From contig CM042152.1 of NCBI GenBank assembly GCA_023376005.1, positions 71,690,893 through 71,754,892 of the forward strand: a stretch of 64,000 nt of DNA, in the 5' to 3' direction. Made by a program: the position numbers and the translations under genes. How positions within the stretch are numbered: position 1 is the first letter of the stretch; every line of letters begins with the position of its first letter. Below, piece by piece: positions 23,330 to 34,765 of this stretch. Origin of the DNA: Doryteuthis pealeii (lineage: Eukaryota; Mollusca; Cephalopoda; Myopsida; Loliginidae). The notes under the pieces are model-generated. The model worked only from the letters and a program-made list of their open reading frames with translations, was not told the origin of the DNA and made no database searches.

Positions 23330-23695
23330 AAAAAAAATTTTTTAAGTTGTTTCGTTTTTTTTTTTGGGGGGGGGGGGGGGGAATGAATGTTAAGCGTAAA
23401 ATTTTTTTTTTTTCGTATTTTAAACGTGAGTTAAACTCCATTTATTTCAAATATCACCCGTTAAAAAAAAATGCGTTATCTTTTAACCTTTAATAAAGTA
23501 AATGAATTTTAAGCGTAAAATTTCACTTTTTCGTATTTTAAACGAGTTACTTTCCATTTATCTTAATTATCAACCGTTAAAAACATTCGTTTTTAATCGT
23601 ATATAAAGTAAATAAATTTTAAGCGTAAATTTTTTTGTCATATTTTAAACGTTAGTTACCCTCCATTTGTTTCAATTAATAAACGTTAAAAATGC

Positions 23696-23726
<31 letters not shown>
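23330..23726 (+). repeat. Tandem repeats in the LINE 3' UTR
   Basis: Three units start near 23382, 23501 and 23611 (periods about 119 and 110 bp), each with TTAAGCGTAAAA, CGTATTTTAAACG and a CCATTTATTTCAA-type block ending CCGTTAAAAA. They are bounded by a 16-base G run (23366-23381) and a poly-T (about 23699-23726). Homopolymers here may be unreliable. Confidence 0.8.
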
Positions 23727-23940
23727 CTGCCATGATAAATGATAGGTTTAAACATAAAAATTTGTTGTTTCGATTTAATTTATTTCGTCATGGTAATTTT
23801 TTTTTTTTTGAACCTTAAATACGTTTAGATTATTCCTGTAATAACTAGAAATTAAGAAGTCATCTAAGGAATTAATTATTTAAAAAATTCCCAATGAACC
23901 CGGCGGATTACATCACTGACGACAACCACCAGCGCCCCAA

Positions 23941-24627
23941 ATGTAGGAGCATATATTTAAAGTGTATGATGTAATCATGCTTTCCGAGAACATTTACTTT
24001 TGGTAAAATAGAATACAATAGAATACAAGTGTCCATTATATGAAAGTATACTATGTGAGCAAAAGTAATTGGTTTAATTTCTGTATGCTTTTAACTGAGA
24101 TGGAAGTGTTTTATGAGTAGATTAGGTATCTAAAAATGCTTCCTTTCACAATAATTGTTTTTCATTGCAAATGAAAAATATGTAGTGAGTTGGTTTTTTT
24201 TGTTGCCTATTAATAGTTTCTGAATATTTTGCATTGAATATTTTGCATTGATTTTCAGCTTGATGATGTAAATCAGCTGGTGGGAGTACTTAAGATAATC
24301 ACATTTCCCTGATCATGATCGTGTAACTTTAAAGTTGCCCACATGATTTAGACATCTATTAAGTGAATCTTAAGAAGCAGAAACTATTAACTATTTGTAA
24401 GATATGTTGAAACACTTGTAGATTATGTTTCAATATATCCAAAGGGATTGGCAAAATGTGCTTTCATTTGGCAGATTAGGTAATGATTGGGATGTGTGAA
24501 TGATTGCCTCATTGCTATTAAAATAAATTTCTTAATTGGTTGTAGATTCTAAAATATGTTATGAAGACTTGGATTTGTGTTTTCATGAAATATGATATTT
24601 ATTAGTTATTTTACTTTATTTTTTCAG
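23941..24627. other. Intron with paralogous blocks
   Basis: 24010-24130 resembles 33150-33260 (CATATGAAAGTA-type text) and 24165-24480 resembles 18014-18308. No exon before the 24628 acceptor. Confidence 0.6.
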
Positions 24628-24896
24628 AGATATGTATTCCTAAAGAAGAAATTACAGATGAGAACATTGATAATGAAGTTGTGGCAATTAAAGCCTCCAC
24701 AAATCAGGATAACATTAAAGATATAGTTGTTGGCGGCAACCCTTTCGAATTTTCAAACGAGGATAATGCACCAAACATAACAGTGAAGTTCAATGATCCA
24801 AAAGTTCCTGTTCAAATAAACCTTTTGAATACAACGAATATAGAGTATTATAATATGACCGTTACTTATACGAATGGAAGCATTGTTGTTTACACG
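24628..24896 (+). CDS. Module 2 exon A of the modular mucin-like gene
   Basis: Acceptor TTTTTTCAG, donor GTGAGT after TACACG, 269 nt, phase 1 to 0, 89 codons. It starts EICIPKEEITDENIDNE (Cys at residue 3), then NQDNIKDIVVGGNPFEF, DPKVPVQINLLNTTNIEYY and NMTVTYTNGS. It has potential N-glycosylation sites (NTT, NMT, NGS). It matches the 13462 and 59625 exons motif for motif while most other positions differ, so the domain is under constraint but the copies are old. The frame is intact. Confidence 0.85.
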
Positions 24897-27170
24897 GTGA
24901 GTGAAATGCTTTTCTTATGAGTTGATATTGCTTAAAGATTACTGTTTTTTGTTTGAAAATAACCAACATGAAAATAATAATCTGTAGGTAGTTTTTCTTT
25001 GGATTGTCAGTTGAAATTTCTTTTGCAAGAATTGATGCTTTTCCTCTAAGTTGTTGGTCTAGTTAGCAAATTTGTGTAGAATGATAAAAAAGGAGACGTA
25101 ACCAAATTCTAGTGAGCCAAGTTGCAATTAAGTGATGAGAAGTGCAAGCAGAAAATGAAGACATTTTCAGTATTGTTATTATGTGTTTCAGCTGGAGTTA
25201 TTGTAGAAAGATCTAAAAATTTACTAGTTTCTGCAAAGGAATTACCAATGATGCAAGTTGGCAAGTAGTACTGGTTACATGCAATTAATAATTTTTGTAG
25301 GCATAATGAATTGGATAATATGTGCATAATATCAGTAAGGAAGAGTTACACTGAACTATTTGTGATTTGATTATAATTTGACATTACCAAATTTGTGTAG
25401 AATAGCTATTGTTCTGATTGAAGGATTATTTGAAATATCCAAATTCATTTTGTTAATTTTGATGGCTACTTACTGTATTTACAGAGAAACGTACGTTCCT
25501 GAGATTGACTGACTTTACATCAGTTATTATGTATTTTTGTATGTGGAGTTATTTGAGAAAAACCTAGAAACTGTCAAGTTTCTCCAGTAGGATTTATTAT
25601 TGATTGAATTTGGCAAGTAGTACTGTATATATACAATTAATAATTTTAATGGGTTTAAAGAATTTGATAATATCTGCATCTAAAAGTCCATGAAGAGTAA
25701 ATGGTTTGTTGCTTTCATTGAAATCTGCAGCAGGTTTATAATTCAATGCTCTGTAATTAGGTAGATGTTGTGTTGAAGCATCAATATTGAAAATTATATT
25801 AACATCTTTATTTACTAACACTGATATGAATAAAGGGTTATGAGAAAATAACTGAACATCAATCATAACTTGGCATTTTTTACATTTAAATTGAAGAATT
25901 TTCAAACATTATATTAATGAGAAGATAAGTTTGTGTCATAATCAATCTTCAGAAGCAGTATATAAGAAAAGTAAGACATCTGGTTACCGGTATGAAGTAG
26001 ACGAATTAATCCTTCTTTTTAATTCGAAACATTGAGATATTCAAAATAGGCCAAATGTGATGTTGTTGTTTACCTAGATTTTTGCATACATTTTTATTAA
26101 AAGTAGATGAAGAATTTTCTTTGGTGAGATCTATTATTTAAGGCCCGAATATGAGGTTTTGATTTACACAATTTACATGAAAAAATGATCTTATTGTTTT
26201 TACCTATACATATTATCATTACTATGTTTAGTATTTGTGCAAAACTCAGAGAAACTAAACCCCCTGCTGGTTACCTTTCTTGATTCAAGACTGTTATCTA
26301 GTACAATAAGACATTGAATGTCAGGGATGTTTAGAAAATTTACTATGAACTTTAGAGTTTCACCACTGTCTCTCTGAATAGTGAAACTACCCAAAGCAGA
26401 ACATTCAATATGTTCACTAATCACATAATGTTTTTGTAAGTTTTCCTTTCTAAAGACTTATTAGAAATGTCTATTGTTTTATTATTTCATTTTTCTTATT
26501 CTCACTATTGTTTTGAGCAAGTCTTTATGACAACTGTTATCTGCTAATATTTTATTTTTATCAGAAATGACAATAATATCATTTGTTTCATATTTTTAAT
26601 ACATACAAGTATATGCACATATATAAAGATATAATAAGACTTTAAAGCCATGAAAGAAATACTGAAACATTGAACATGTTTCTATGGCAATTTCTTGTAC
26701 AGAGATGAAAGTGAATATAAAAGAAAATTTCAGTAGATTATTCTTGCATCAGAAACATAATAGATTCAGAGGTCTACAAGTATGAAATAAAGTCTCACAG
26801 ACATTATTATCATGATCTCTTTTACATGTAATTCTTAAAGAGCTGTTTTAATTATTGATTGATCTCATGACTGTAGATCACACTGGACTGACTATTTGTG
26901 ATTTCATTATAATTTAACATTGTAATTATGAGATAGCCATGAGAAATAAGCAAGAAAATAATACATTTCCACAATGAAAGAGAAGTGACTATGAAAAGAT
27001 TTAATGGAAATCATTTCAATTCATGCAATTATATGAAGGTTTTGTTTGGATCTTGTATAATTTGCGTTGTGTTTTTGGATTATTTTAGCTAATGTTCTGA
27101 TTGAATGATTATTTCTAATATTCCAATTCCATTTGTTAATTGTGAGTGATTTTCTTTGATTTTATTACAG
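24897..27170. other. Module 2 intron between exons A and B
   Basis: No exon recognised. Parts repeat within the intron: GGCAAGTAGTACTG followed by CAATTAATAATTTT occurs near 25260 and 25615. The minus-strand open frames (72-102 codons) show no domain or splice context. Confidence 0.55.
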
Positions 27171-27302
27171 GGTCTCAGTCCAGACAATCCTGTACCACTG
27201 CAACAAATTGGTAAATTAGAGGAGATTGTGATTACTATTAAGAAAAAGATCCACGTATACCAGTAAAAGTAGAACTCAGTGTTGAGCTTTGTTTTAAACC
27301 TT
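27171..27302 (+). CDS. Module 2 exon B of the modular mucin-like gene, one base short
   Basis: Acceptor TTTATTACAG, donor GTAAGT, phase 0 to 1. It reads GLSPDNPVPLQQIGKLEEIVITIKK and then, one frame over, DPRIPVKVELSVELCFKP. The exon is 132 nt where 133 (as at 62639) restores the frame; the lesion sits in the AAGAAAAAG homopolymer at about 27239-27248. Without the missing base a TAA follows 'HVYQ'. The ending (VELSVELC) is well conserved, so a homopolymer sequencing error is as likely as a real frameshift. Confidence 0.65.
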
Positions 27303-28212
27303 GTAAGTATATTTGTTGTCAGAGATGAACTTTGAGTGTTCACATCAATTTTCAAATATAAAGAAAAGCATCAATACAACTGCAAATGTATTTGACATTA
27401 AGAAAGAATGTCGTTAATTATGTATATACACGTATGTAAGAATATGATAAAACATTTTAACCAAGAAAGTTTCCTGAAGTCTTTCAAGCATTGTAACATG
27501 AAAGTGTCGCTACTGTTTGAATGACACTTTCTATTACTCTGCCTAGTATATAACCTGCCAGAGTAACATCTACTTTTCCAAAAGTCATTCACTTAATTTT
27601 TCCAATAATCATATTCACTTAGGTTAAAAAAATATCAACTACTATCAAAAGAAATTTACCCATTAAAAGCAGGTAACCTACAAACATTGAAAGAACATTA
27701 TGCTGCACTGTGACAGCAAAAATATCATTCACTGATTCCAGAATGCTCTAGAGATTTTATAAAAATAATAAGCACTACTATTTCAAGTGTTATAGCCACT
27801 ATATGTTGCACAGTCCTAACAAAAGTACATAGCACAGTTCTATTACTCAGTATGACTGCCACCAGCAATATCATTTCCACCTTTTCATTGAATATTTAAT
27901 CTGACCTGTGATATCAAATACCTCATCTTTTCTTTTTTAATAAACTAAATTTTATGAAAATCAATTTACTGTGAATTGGGCAAGGTGAAAGTTACAGTAT
28001 TTTCTATTGAATATATTTCATGTTGGTAATAATCCATTTCTCATGTTATTAGGAAAATCAAATCTTATTTTGTGTTATGTAGTCTTTCAGTCTAATTGTA
28101 AATGTTTAATTGCAAAAAATATATGTTATATATGTCAATATGTATACAAATTGGTATATATGTTTATCTATATATTTATATATATATATATATATATGTA
28201 TGATACTTTCAG
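27303..28212. other. Intron with blocks shared with 33.4-34.0 kb
   Basis: 27420-27600 (AAGTCTTTCAAGCATTG..., TTTCTATTACTCTGCCTA-type text) matches 33440-33610. 27750-27990 matches 33780-33990 and 17380-17640. A (TA)n stretch lies just before the next exon. Confidence 0.6.
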
Positions 28213-28269
28213 CTGGAGTTCGCTCAACAACTCCAAAATCTTTACCAACCACAAGAGTGACCCCAACAG
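28213..28269 (+). CDS. Module 2 PT linker exon (57 nt)
   Basis: Acceptor ATACTTTCAG, donor GTAAAT, phase 1-1, 57 nt. It reads (A)GVRSTTPKSLPTTRVTPT(G), Ser/Thr/Pro-rich with three basic residues. It differs from the (I/V)PTT exons and resembles the short linkers at 4029 and 57350. It lies 83 bp upstream of the gypsy-2 target duplication. Confidence 0.65.
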
Positions 28270-28356
28270 GTAAATATTAATTTTATTTGTATACTGCCTA
28301 TATATTATATTTTTTCAATATGATCATTTCAATAGGATCATTTCTTGAAATCATGT

Positions 28357-28597
28357 TCTATCTGAGATGTAGCAATAACAAATTGATGATAAAAACAGGG
28401 AAATTGTTAACAATAACAATACTTGTTTTATTTATTCTTCACTGACAGGGAATACAGTGGATGGGTTTGGATTAGAGTTCTAGCTTGATGAGGATAAAAG
28501 TGTCACCTGTTTGGTTCTGATCTGCTGTGCAGAATATTTTTCCCTCCTCTTTAGAGAGTCCGGTTCAAATCGTTAGGGGAGATAACTCTCCCTAACA
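28357..28597 (-). repeat. 3' LTR of gypsy-2
   Basis: 241 bp; partner of 32821-33064. The terminal base next to the CATGT duplication reads TC where the other LTR has TG, a point change. Confidence 0.9.
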
Positions 28598-28840
28598 CCT
28601 CCCCTATTTAGCTTTTAGCTCATATGTTTTGTTTCGGGAATCTATGTGTAGGTGATAGGGTTTTCTCCGAAATCCATATGATCTCTTAAGTACACATTTA
28701 TTTGGTGTCTTAGGATTATCCTTTGGTATGTCTAGGGGACGTTGTGGAGGTAGTTCAAAAGTGTCCAATAAAATATCAAGCAGTAAGGTAAAATTTGATA
28801 TAGTCTCTTGAAGGTGAGAAGACCGTAATTGGTTTGCATG

Positions 28841-31270
28841 TCAAACCCAAACTGTAGATTCTATATCAACATCATATATGACGTTTCCAGAACGACGTAT
28901 AATGCGACCTTTAATCCATTTTTCCTTGCCATTGCGGTAGTCCTTGGCAAGTACAGATTGTCCTGGTACATATGTGCGTTTCACCGCTCCATGATGTTGG
29001 TTAAATTGTTCCTCCATCATCATATTCCTTTTTTGGGAATGTTTTGGAGTAGGATGAATGACATCTATATGTAGACGAACTTTGCGATTCATCAGTGCTT
29101 CTGCTGGTGAATTACCATTAGGTGTGTTGGGATTTGGTGTAGCTCTGTAACTACTGAGGAATATTTCCAATATTTCTTGCGTGGTTCCCTCCCCTTTGTT
29201 TTTGATGAGTGCCCTCTTAAAAGTATCTACAAAACGCTCCACCTGTCCATTTGATTGTGGGTGAAAGGGTGGTGTTTTAATGTGTTGTATACCATTAAGT
29301 GCACAGAAATTTTCAAAGGTACCTGAAGTGAACGCAGTTCCGTTATCAGAAACTAATATCTGGGGAATTCCAAAGCGACTGAAGATCTGTTTCAACTTTT
29401 GAATTGTTTCGTCTGAAGTGATGCGATTCATTTGAAAAATTTCTGGCCATTTGCTGTAAGCATCAACAAGTATAAAATAATACTGTCCATTTATAGGTCC
29501 AGCGAAATCAATGTGAAGGCGCAACCAGGGTGATTCAGGGATAGGCCAGGAACTCAGTGTAGTTTTCCTGGGAGATTTTGCTGCCAGTTGGCAGTTGGTA
29601 CATGTGTATGCTAATTCCTCTAACTGCTTATCCATATTTGGCCAGTAAGCATAATTGCGTGCTAGGGCTTTCATCCGGCTAATGCCTTGATGACCATAGT
29701 GAAATTGCTTTAGCACTCTGTCCTGTAATGAGGATGGGACGATAACGTGCTCAGCAAAAAGAAGACATTCATCGACTTCTGACAATGAAGCTCGACGCTG
29801 AAAGAAAGGTTGAATTCTTTTGTCTGTGCATACTTTTGGCCATTTTGTATGATGAAAACGCTTCACTATTTGTAGCACTGGGTCGGAAATTGTAGCTTCA
29901 CGGATCATTGTAGAAGTAACTGGTAATGCTCTCACAGTGGATGCAAAAACTGAAGTGATTTCTGGCTCCAGGGATACAGCTGCAACGACTGAGTCCTCTG
30001 GTACTTTATTTTGTACAGTCATGAGCCTAGATAGGGCATCAGCATGACCAATTGTATCAGTCCTATTGTACTTTATAGTAAAGTTATAGTCCAATAATGT
30101 AGTAGCCCATCTTTGCAGACGGTTTGCTGTGTACACGGGAATCCCCTTTTTGGATCCAAAAATACTGAGAAGAGGCTTGTGATCTGTGATCAGAGTAAAA
30201 TGTCGTCCATACAGCATTTTACGGAATTTTTTTATAGCAAATACTATAGCCAGGACTTCCTTTTCAATTTGGCTATAGTTGCGTTCTGCAGGTGTAAGTG
30301 ATCTGGATGCATGAGCAATTGCTTTTTGACTGTTATCAGGAAAAACATGAGAAATGACAGCTCCAACGCCGTAATTAGAGGCATCCGAGACCACGACAAT
30401 ATCCATGGATGGATCATAATGTGTCAGCAAAAGATTTGAAGAAAGTAAAGTTTTTACCTTTGTGAAGGCTGACTGACATGCATCAGACCAGTCCCATGTA
30501 GTATCTTTCTTGAGAAGACTGTTGAGAGGTGCACAAACTCTATGAAGTTCGGGCAAAAATGCACTGTAGTGGCTAACCATGCCAAGGAAGGAATGTAAAG
30601 TTTTTATATTTACAGGTGCCTGCATATTTTTAATTGCTTTGGTATTTTCCGGGTCGGGTTGTCTACCGTTTTTATCTATTATAGACCCAAGGTATTTAAT
30701 TTTGTCCCGGAAAAACTCACATTTTTCAGCCTTAACCCGAAATCCGTATTCCCCGATTCGGCTGAAAACTGAAAACAGTCGTTGCAAAAGTTCATCCTGA
30801 GATGCAGCTGTAACGATGATGTCGTCAATGAATGCTGCAACTCCTGTCAGTCCCGTTAACATGGTGTCCATAGTTTGCTGAAATATGGCTGGTGCAGGTT
30901 TAACCCCAAAACTAAGCCGGTTAAATCTAAATAAACCCTTGTGGGTGTTTATTGTAAGGAGCTCCTTGGACTCCTCTTCAACTTTGAGTTGGAGAAAGGC
31001 ATCGGAAAAATCGATTTTTGCAAAGAAAATTCCGCCATTTAATTTTGTAAACCAATCCTCTGGAATTGGTAGAGGGTATTGATGTGATTCCAGAGAATTG
31101 TTCAGTCCAGTCGAATAGTCCGCACATATCCGGACCTTCCCATTTGCTTTCTTTACAACAAATATGGGAGCAGCCCATTTGGAGTAATTTGTAGGCTCTA
31201 TTACTCCTTGTTGCTGAAGACATAGCAGTTCTTTTTCCACCACATCCAGTGCGGCATAAGGTACTGGTCA
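28841..31270 (-). pseudogene. gypsy-2 pol: RT, RNase H, integrase (800-codon open frame)
   Basis: From 31243 down to 28841 the frame is open for 800 codons. RT: IFVVKKANGKVRICADYS, FAKIDFSDAFLQL, FIDDIIVTA. RNase H: VVVSDASNYGVGAV, LITDHKPLLSIFG, and HADALSRL after it. Integrase: a zinc finger with H...H and CTNCQLAAKSPR, then LHIDFAGPI (first Asp), LVSDNGTAF (second Asp), FHPQSNGQVERF (Glu). The end carries a basic tail with RRSGNVIYDVDI. All catalytic acidic residues I looked for are present. Upstream the same frame is joined to the preceding segment by a single TGA (31268-31270), so as read the RT start is cut off from gag-protease. Confidence 0.9.
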
Positions 31271-32756
31271 TTTCGGTCTAAAAATAGGTTTTGCGTCCTT
31301 TTTTAATTTTAAAACAACCTTACTTTTAGAGCAACAGCCGAGGCCCTCCTGAAAAACATTGCTAAACATATTTTTAAGTTCATTAGTAAAATAATGTTCA
31401 ATTTCTGTAATAGACGTTATGCTGAGTGTGTTGAAAACAGAATTGAGTGGAATGTCGAAAAGCTTTAGTTGTTCAATCCAGTCGAGACCGAGTAAATTCA
31501 ATTTAGAATTTTTGTCGAGATAACATAGACCCGAGAAAATGGTATTCCGAACACGTTAACTCACCGGTTAGATGACTTAGGTCACCAGAAGCGCTTTTTT
31601 CCATGTGTTGCGATTCAGAATATCTAGGTTTTCCTAGATATTTCCATGTCTCTTGCGATATTAATGTAATATCTGACACTGTGTCGAATTGGAAACAAAC
31701 TGGTTTGTCGTTTACTGAAACAACTATATATTTCCGGCTGCTTTTGTAGTCCGTTTTGAAGGTAGCGAACACTGAGTTTGTTTGTGTTGTTTGTCTGTTC
31801 CACTGTTTTTTATTTTCGAATTTTTTTCCTGGTTGGATTTTCGGCCCATTTTTTTTTCCTGTCTCACAAAAGTTTTCCTTGTGACCAATTTTGTTGCAAA
31901 CATTACATTTATGTTTTTTAAATGGGCAAAACTTTAAATAATGCATTTCTCCGCAAAACCAACATGCCTCTGAAGGTTTGTTTACCTTTTTGGCCTGAAC
32001 GTTAAAAGTTGACGGTGTGGTATTTTGTTTTTGCACTAAAATGGTATCACTTTTAATTTTTACCATGTCGTTGCATATATTTGTGAGCGCATGAATTGTC
32101 ACATCTTTATCGTTTTCTAATTTACTGAGTAACCTCACCCGAATATCACTGTGTGTTTCGGAGGTGAGTCCCTTGATAAAGATTAGACATTTAAACTGTT
32201 CTTCTGTGAGAGAACTCAGTTTAAATTTCTCGCATTCACGATTTACAATATCGGTGAATGTTACAAAGTCTTCGTCACATTTTTTTTCCAACTTCAGGAA
32301 ATTGAACCAGGTGTTGAATAGTGACTGCTTATTTCCGAATATTTCTTTAAGCAAGTTTACTGTTTCAGCGAAGGAAAAATCTGTAGCTTCTTTGGGAATG
32401 ATATAATTTGTAAATCTTTCATGTTCCTGGGTACCCAGCTTCCGAATTAATAGACAAATTTTCCATTCTTCGTTTTTGTGTGAGAATTCGTTTTGGAAAA
32501 GGTCCATCCATCGCTTGTACCACAAAGCCAAAGTTTTTCCATTCTTATAATCATAAGTGAATTCTGTGATAGTTTTTGCCATTTCCTCGGCTGAATTTGT
32601 GTTCAAATTCTGTTTTCCCTGTAGAATATCAACCTGGTGATTAAATTGCTGATTGAATTGTTGAGTCATCATAGCCATGAACTCTCGTTGTTGCTTCGTA
32701 AACATCTCTTGTTGCTGGCTTAAAATTTCTGTTAAGGCTTCCTGTGAAATCTCCAT
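31268..32756 (-). pseudogene. gypsy-2 gag and protease
   Basis: Gag starts at 32756 (MEISQEALTEILSQQQEMF), is Gln-rich early, and has two Cys/His knuckles, CWFCGEMHYLKFC and CNVCNKIGHKENFC (CX2CX4HX4C). The protease region follows: FQFDTVSDITLIS, where DTG would be expected but DTV is read. The open frame ends at 31503 after a shift near 31560; the continuation LNLLGLDWIEQL is in the frame 31501-31268, which stops at the TGA. So there are three lesions: an altered protease triad, one frameshift and one stop. gag is otherwise complete. Confidence 0.85.
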
Positions 32757-32820
32757 TTTTTTTTTTTAATATCCACGTGTGTAGAATCTTCAAAATAATC
32801 CTCGTCGCCACAAAATCTGT

Positions 32821-33064
32821 TGTATCCGAGATGTAGGAATAACAGATTGATGATAAAAACAGGGAAATTGTTAACAATAACAATACTTGTTTTATTTATT
32901 CTTCACTGACAGGGAATACAGTGGATGGGTTTGGATTAGAGTTCTAGCTTGATGAGGATAAAAGTGAGTCACCTGTTTGGTTCTGATCTGCTGTGCAGTA
33001 TATTTTTCCCTCCTTTTTAGAGAGTCTGGTTCAAATCGTTAGGGGGAGATAACTCTCCCTAACA
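32821..33064 (-). repeat. 5' LTR of gypsy-2
   Basis: 244 bp, TG...CA on the minus strand, followed on the plus strand by the CATGT duplication. Confidence 0.95.
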
Positions 33065-33069
33065 CATGT

Positions 33070-34066
33070 CTTGTGATATTATAATGACTGCTATTAAAAT
33101 ATGTGCAAGAATGTTTTTATGACTTATTTTTGATAACTGATTAGAATTAAATTATTGTATTTTATCATATGAAAGTAGACTATATGAAAAAAGAAATTTG
33201 TTTAAATTCTAATGTGATACTAACATAGATGGAATTATTTTATGAAAGGACTTGTTATTTGAAAATGTTTATTTTATTATAATTATTATACTCATATTAA
33301 TTCATGAATATTTTATATTACTCCTCAGATTCATGATTTTCCATAGATATAATGAAACACAATTTGACATTAAAAAAAACTGATGGTAATTTATAGTAGA
33401 AATTCATATCATTTACTTTATATTTTTGATGTGTAGAAGTATATGCACACATGTAAAGATATAATAAGACATTCTAGCCAGAAAAGTTTGCAGAAGTCTT
33501 TCAAACACTGAAATGCCAAACATTTTAGCTACTGTTTTAATAACATTTTCTACTTCTGTGCCTACTACATATCCTATAAGAGTATCATCTACTATTCCAA
33601 GATTCATGCTCATTGCATTTCCAGAGCCCATATTCTATCAAGCACTACTAAAAATATCAACTATTAGTACAAGAATTTTAGCCATTTCAAACGTAATCCT
33701 CTAACTTTGGAAGAACAGTATATGGACTGTAACAGCAAGATCCCACAATTGTATTCTCTCCAGTTTTCCAGTTATGAGAATAATAATCACTGGTCTTTCA
33801 AGAAGTATAGCCACTATTGTTTTAAGTAGAGTTTTCAGTATATTTCCAACTTGTACAGTTCCAACTGCATTATCTAGTACAGTTCTAACAACAGTACATA
33901 CAACAGTTCTAAAAGATATGAAATGAGGTTTTTATGTGTAAATATCTAAGTTGTATGACAATCAGTTTCATTCAATTTCTCATAGTGAAAGTTGCAGTAT
34001 TTAGGAAATATGTTTTAATTTTGCAAAAGTTTTTCTTGATATTAATTTTCAATATTCCTACAACAG
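33070..34066. other. Intron paralogous to module 1 and module 2 introns
   Basis: 33150-33260 resembles 24010-24130; 33440-33610 resembles 27420-27600; 33780-34010 resembles 17380-17690. This order shows the segment ahead of the big PT exon is a duplicate of the segment ahead of the 17835 exon. Confidence 0.65.
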
Positions 34067-34765
34067 TTCCAACCACTATACCAACAACAATTCCAACAAC
34101 CATTCCTACAACAGTACCAACCACTATACCAATTCCAACAACCATTCCTACAACAGTACCAACACTATACCAACCACAATTACCAACCACTATACCAACA
34201 ACAATTCCAACCACCATTCCTACAACAGTACCAACCACTATACCAACAACAATTCCAACCACCATTCCTACAACAGTACCAACCACTATACCAACCACAA
34301 TTCCAACAACCATTCCTACAACAGTACCAACCACTATACCAACAACAATTCCAACAACCATTCCTACAACAGTACCAACCACTATACCAACCACAATTCC
34401 AACCACCATTCCTACAACAGTACCAACCACTATACCAACCACAATTCCAACCACCATTCCTACAACAGTACCAACCACTATACCAACCACAATTCCAACA
34501 ACCATTCCTACAACAGTACCAACCACCACAATTCAACCACCATTCCTACAACAGTACCAACCACTATACCAACAACAATTCCAACCACCATTCCTACAAC
34601 AGTACCAACCACTATACCAACAACAATTCCTACAACAGTCCACTATACCAACAACAATTCCAACAACAGTACCAACCACAATTCCAACAACCATTCCTAC
34701 AACAGTACCAACCACTATACCAACAACAATTCCAACAACCATTCCTACAACAGTACCAACAACAG
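34067..34765 (+). CDS. Module 2 long (I/V)PTT exon (699 nt)
   Basis: 699 nt (233 codons), phase 1-1, open throughout. The acceptor is inferred at TTTTCAATATTCCTACAACAG, the first repeat unit itself supplying the AG; the upstream TTGATATTAATTTTC gives a pyrimidine tract. The product is nearly all (I/V)PTT tetrapeptides with a 16-residue super-period, interrupted by two out-of-frame stretches (PTLYQPQLP, and LYQQQFQPP-type blocks) that return to frame. The end VPTTG is followed by the GTCAAT donor seen after other PT exons. A Thr-rich stalk of this kind would be heavily O-glycosylated and extended. Confidence 0.75.

Larger units (their letters stand above)
20130..23940 (+). mobile_element. Non-LTR retrotransposon with restriction-like endonuclease (R2/NeSL/Hero-type)
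   Basis: An ORF with an N-terminal Cys/His finger, RT with YMDD, a CCHC motif and a C-terminal PD-(D/E)XK-type endonuclease, followed by a T-rich 3' UTR. This domain order belongs to the early-branching RLE LINE superfamily; assignment to a named clade is from recollection. The left end is close to the (ATGT)n stretch at 20060-20090, the right end probably near the GC-richer CGGCGGATTACATCACTGAC...CCAGCGCCCC stretch at 23900-23940. The flanks are duplicated module introns. No target duplication was established. Confidence 0.75.
28352..33069 (-). mobile_element. Nearly intact Ty3/gypsy LTR retrotransposon (gypsy-2)
   Basis: LTRs at 28357-28597 (241 bp) and 32821-33064 (244 bp) are flanked by perfect 5-bp target duplications CATGT (28352-28356, 33065-33069). 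By eye there are about seven substitutions and two small indels between LTRs (about 3%). On the minus strand the LTR starts TGTTAGGGAG; a polypurine tract AAATAGGGGAGG abuts the 3' LTR (28598-28612) and TGGCGACGAGG lies just inside the 5' LTR. Antisense to the host gene. Pol resembles the gypsy lineage usually annotated in invertebrate genomes as K02A2.6-like (recollection). Confidence 0.95.

Noticed and set aside
33972..34742. Antisense open frames of Val-Gly or Cys-Trp-Tyr repeats over the PT arrays
   Set aside because: They are complements of the 12-bp repeat; splice-bounded sense exons in the right phase explain the sequence.
34067..34765. CRISPR-like array
   Set aside because: Units are contiguous 12-bp coding repeats without spacers in a eukaryotic intron-exon gene.
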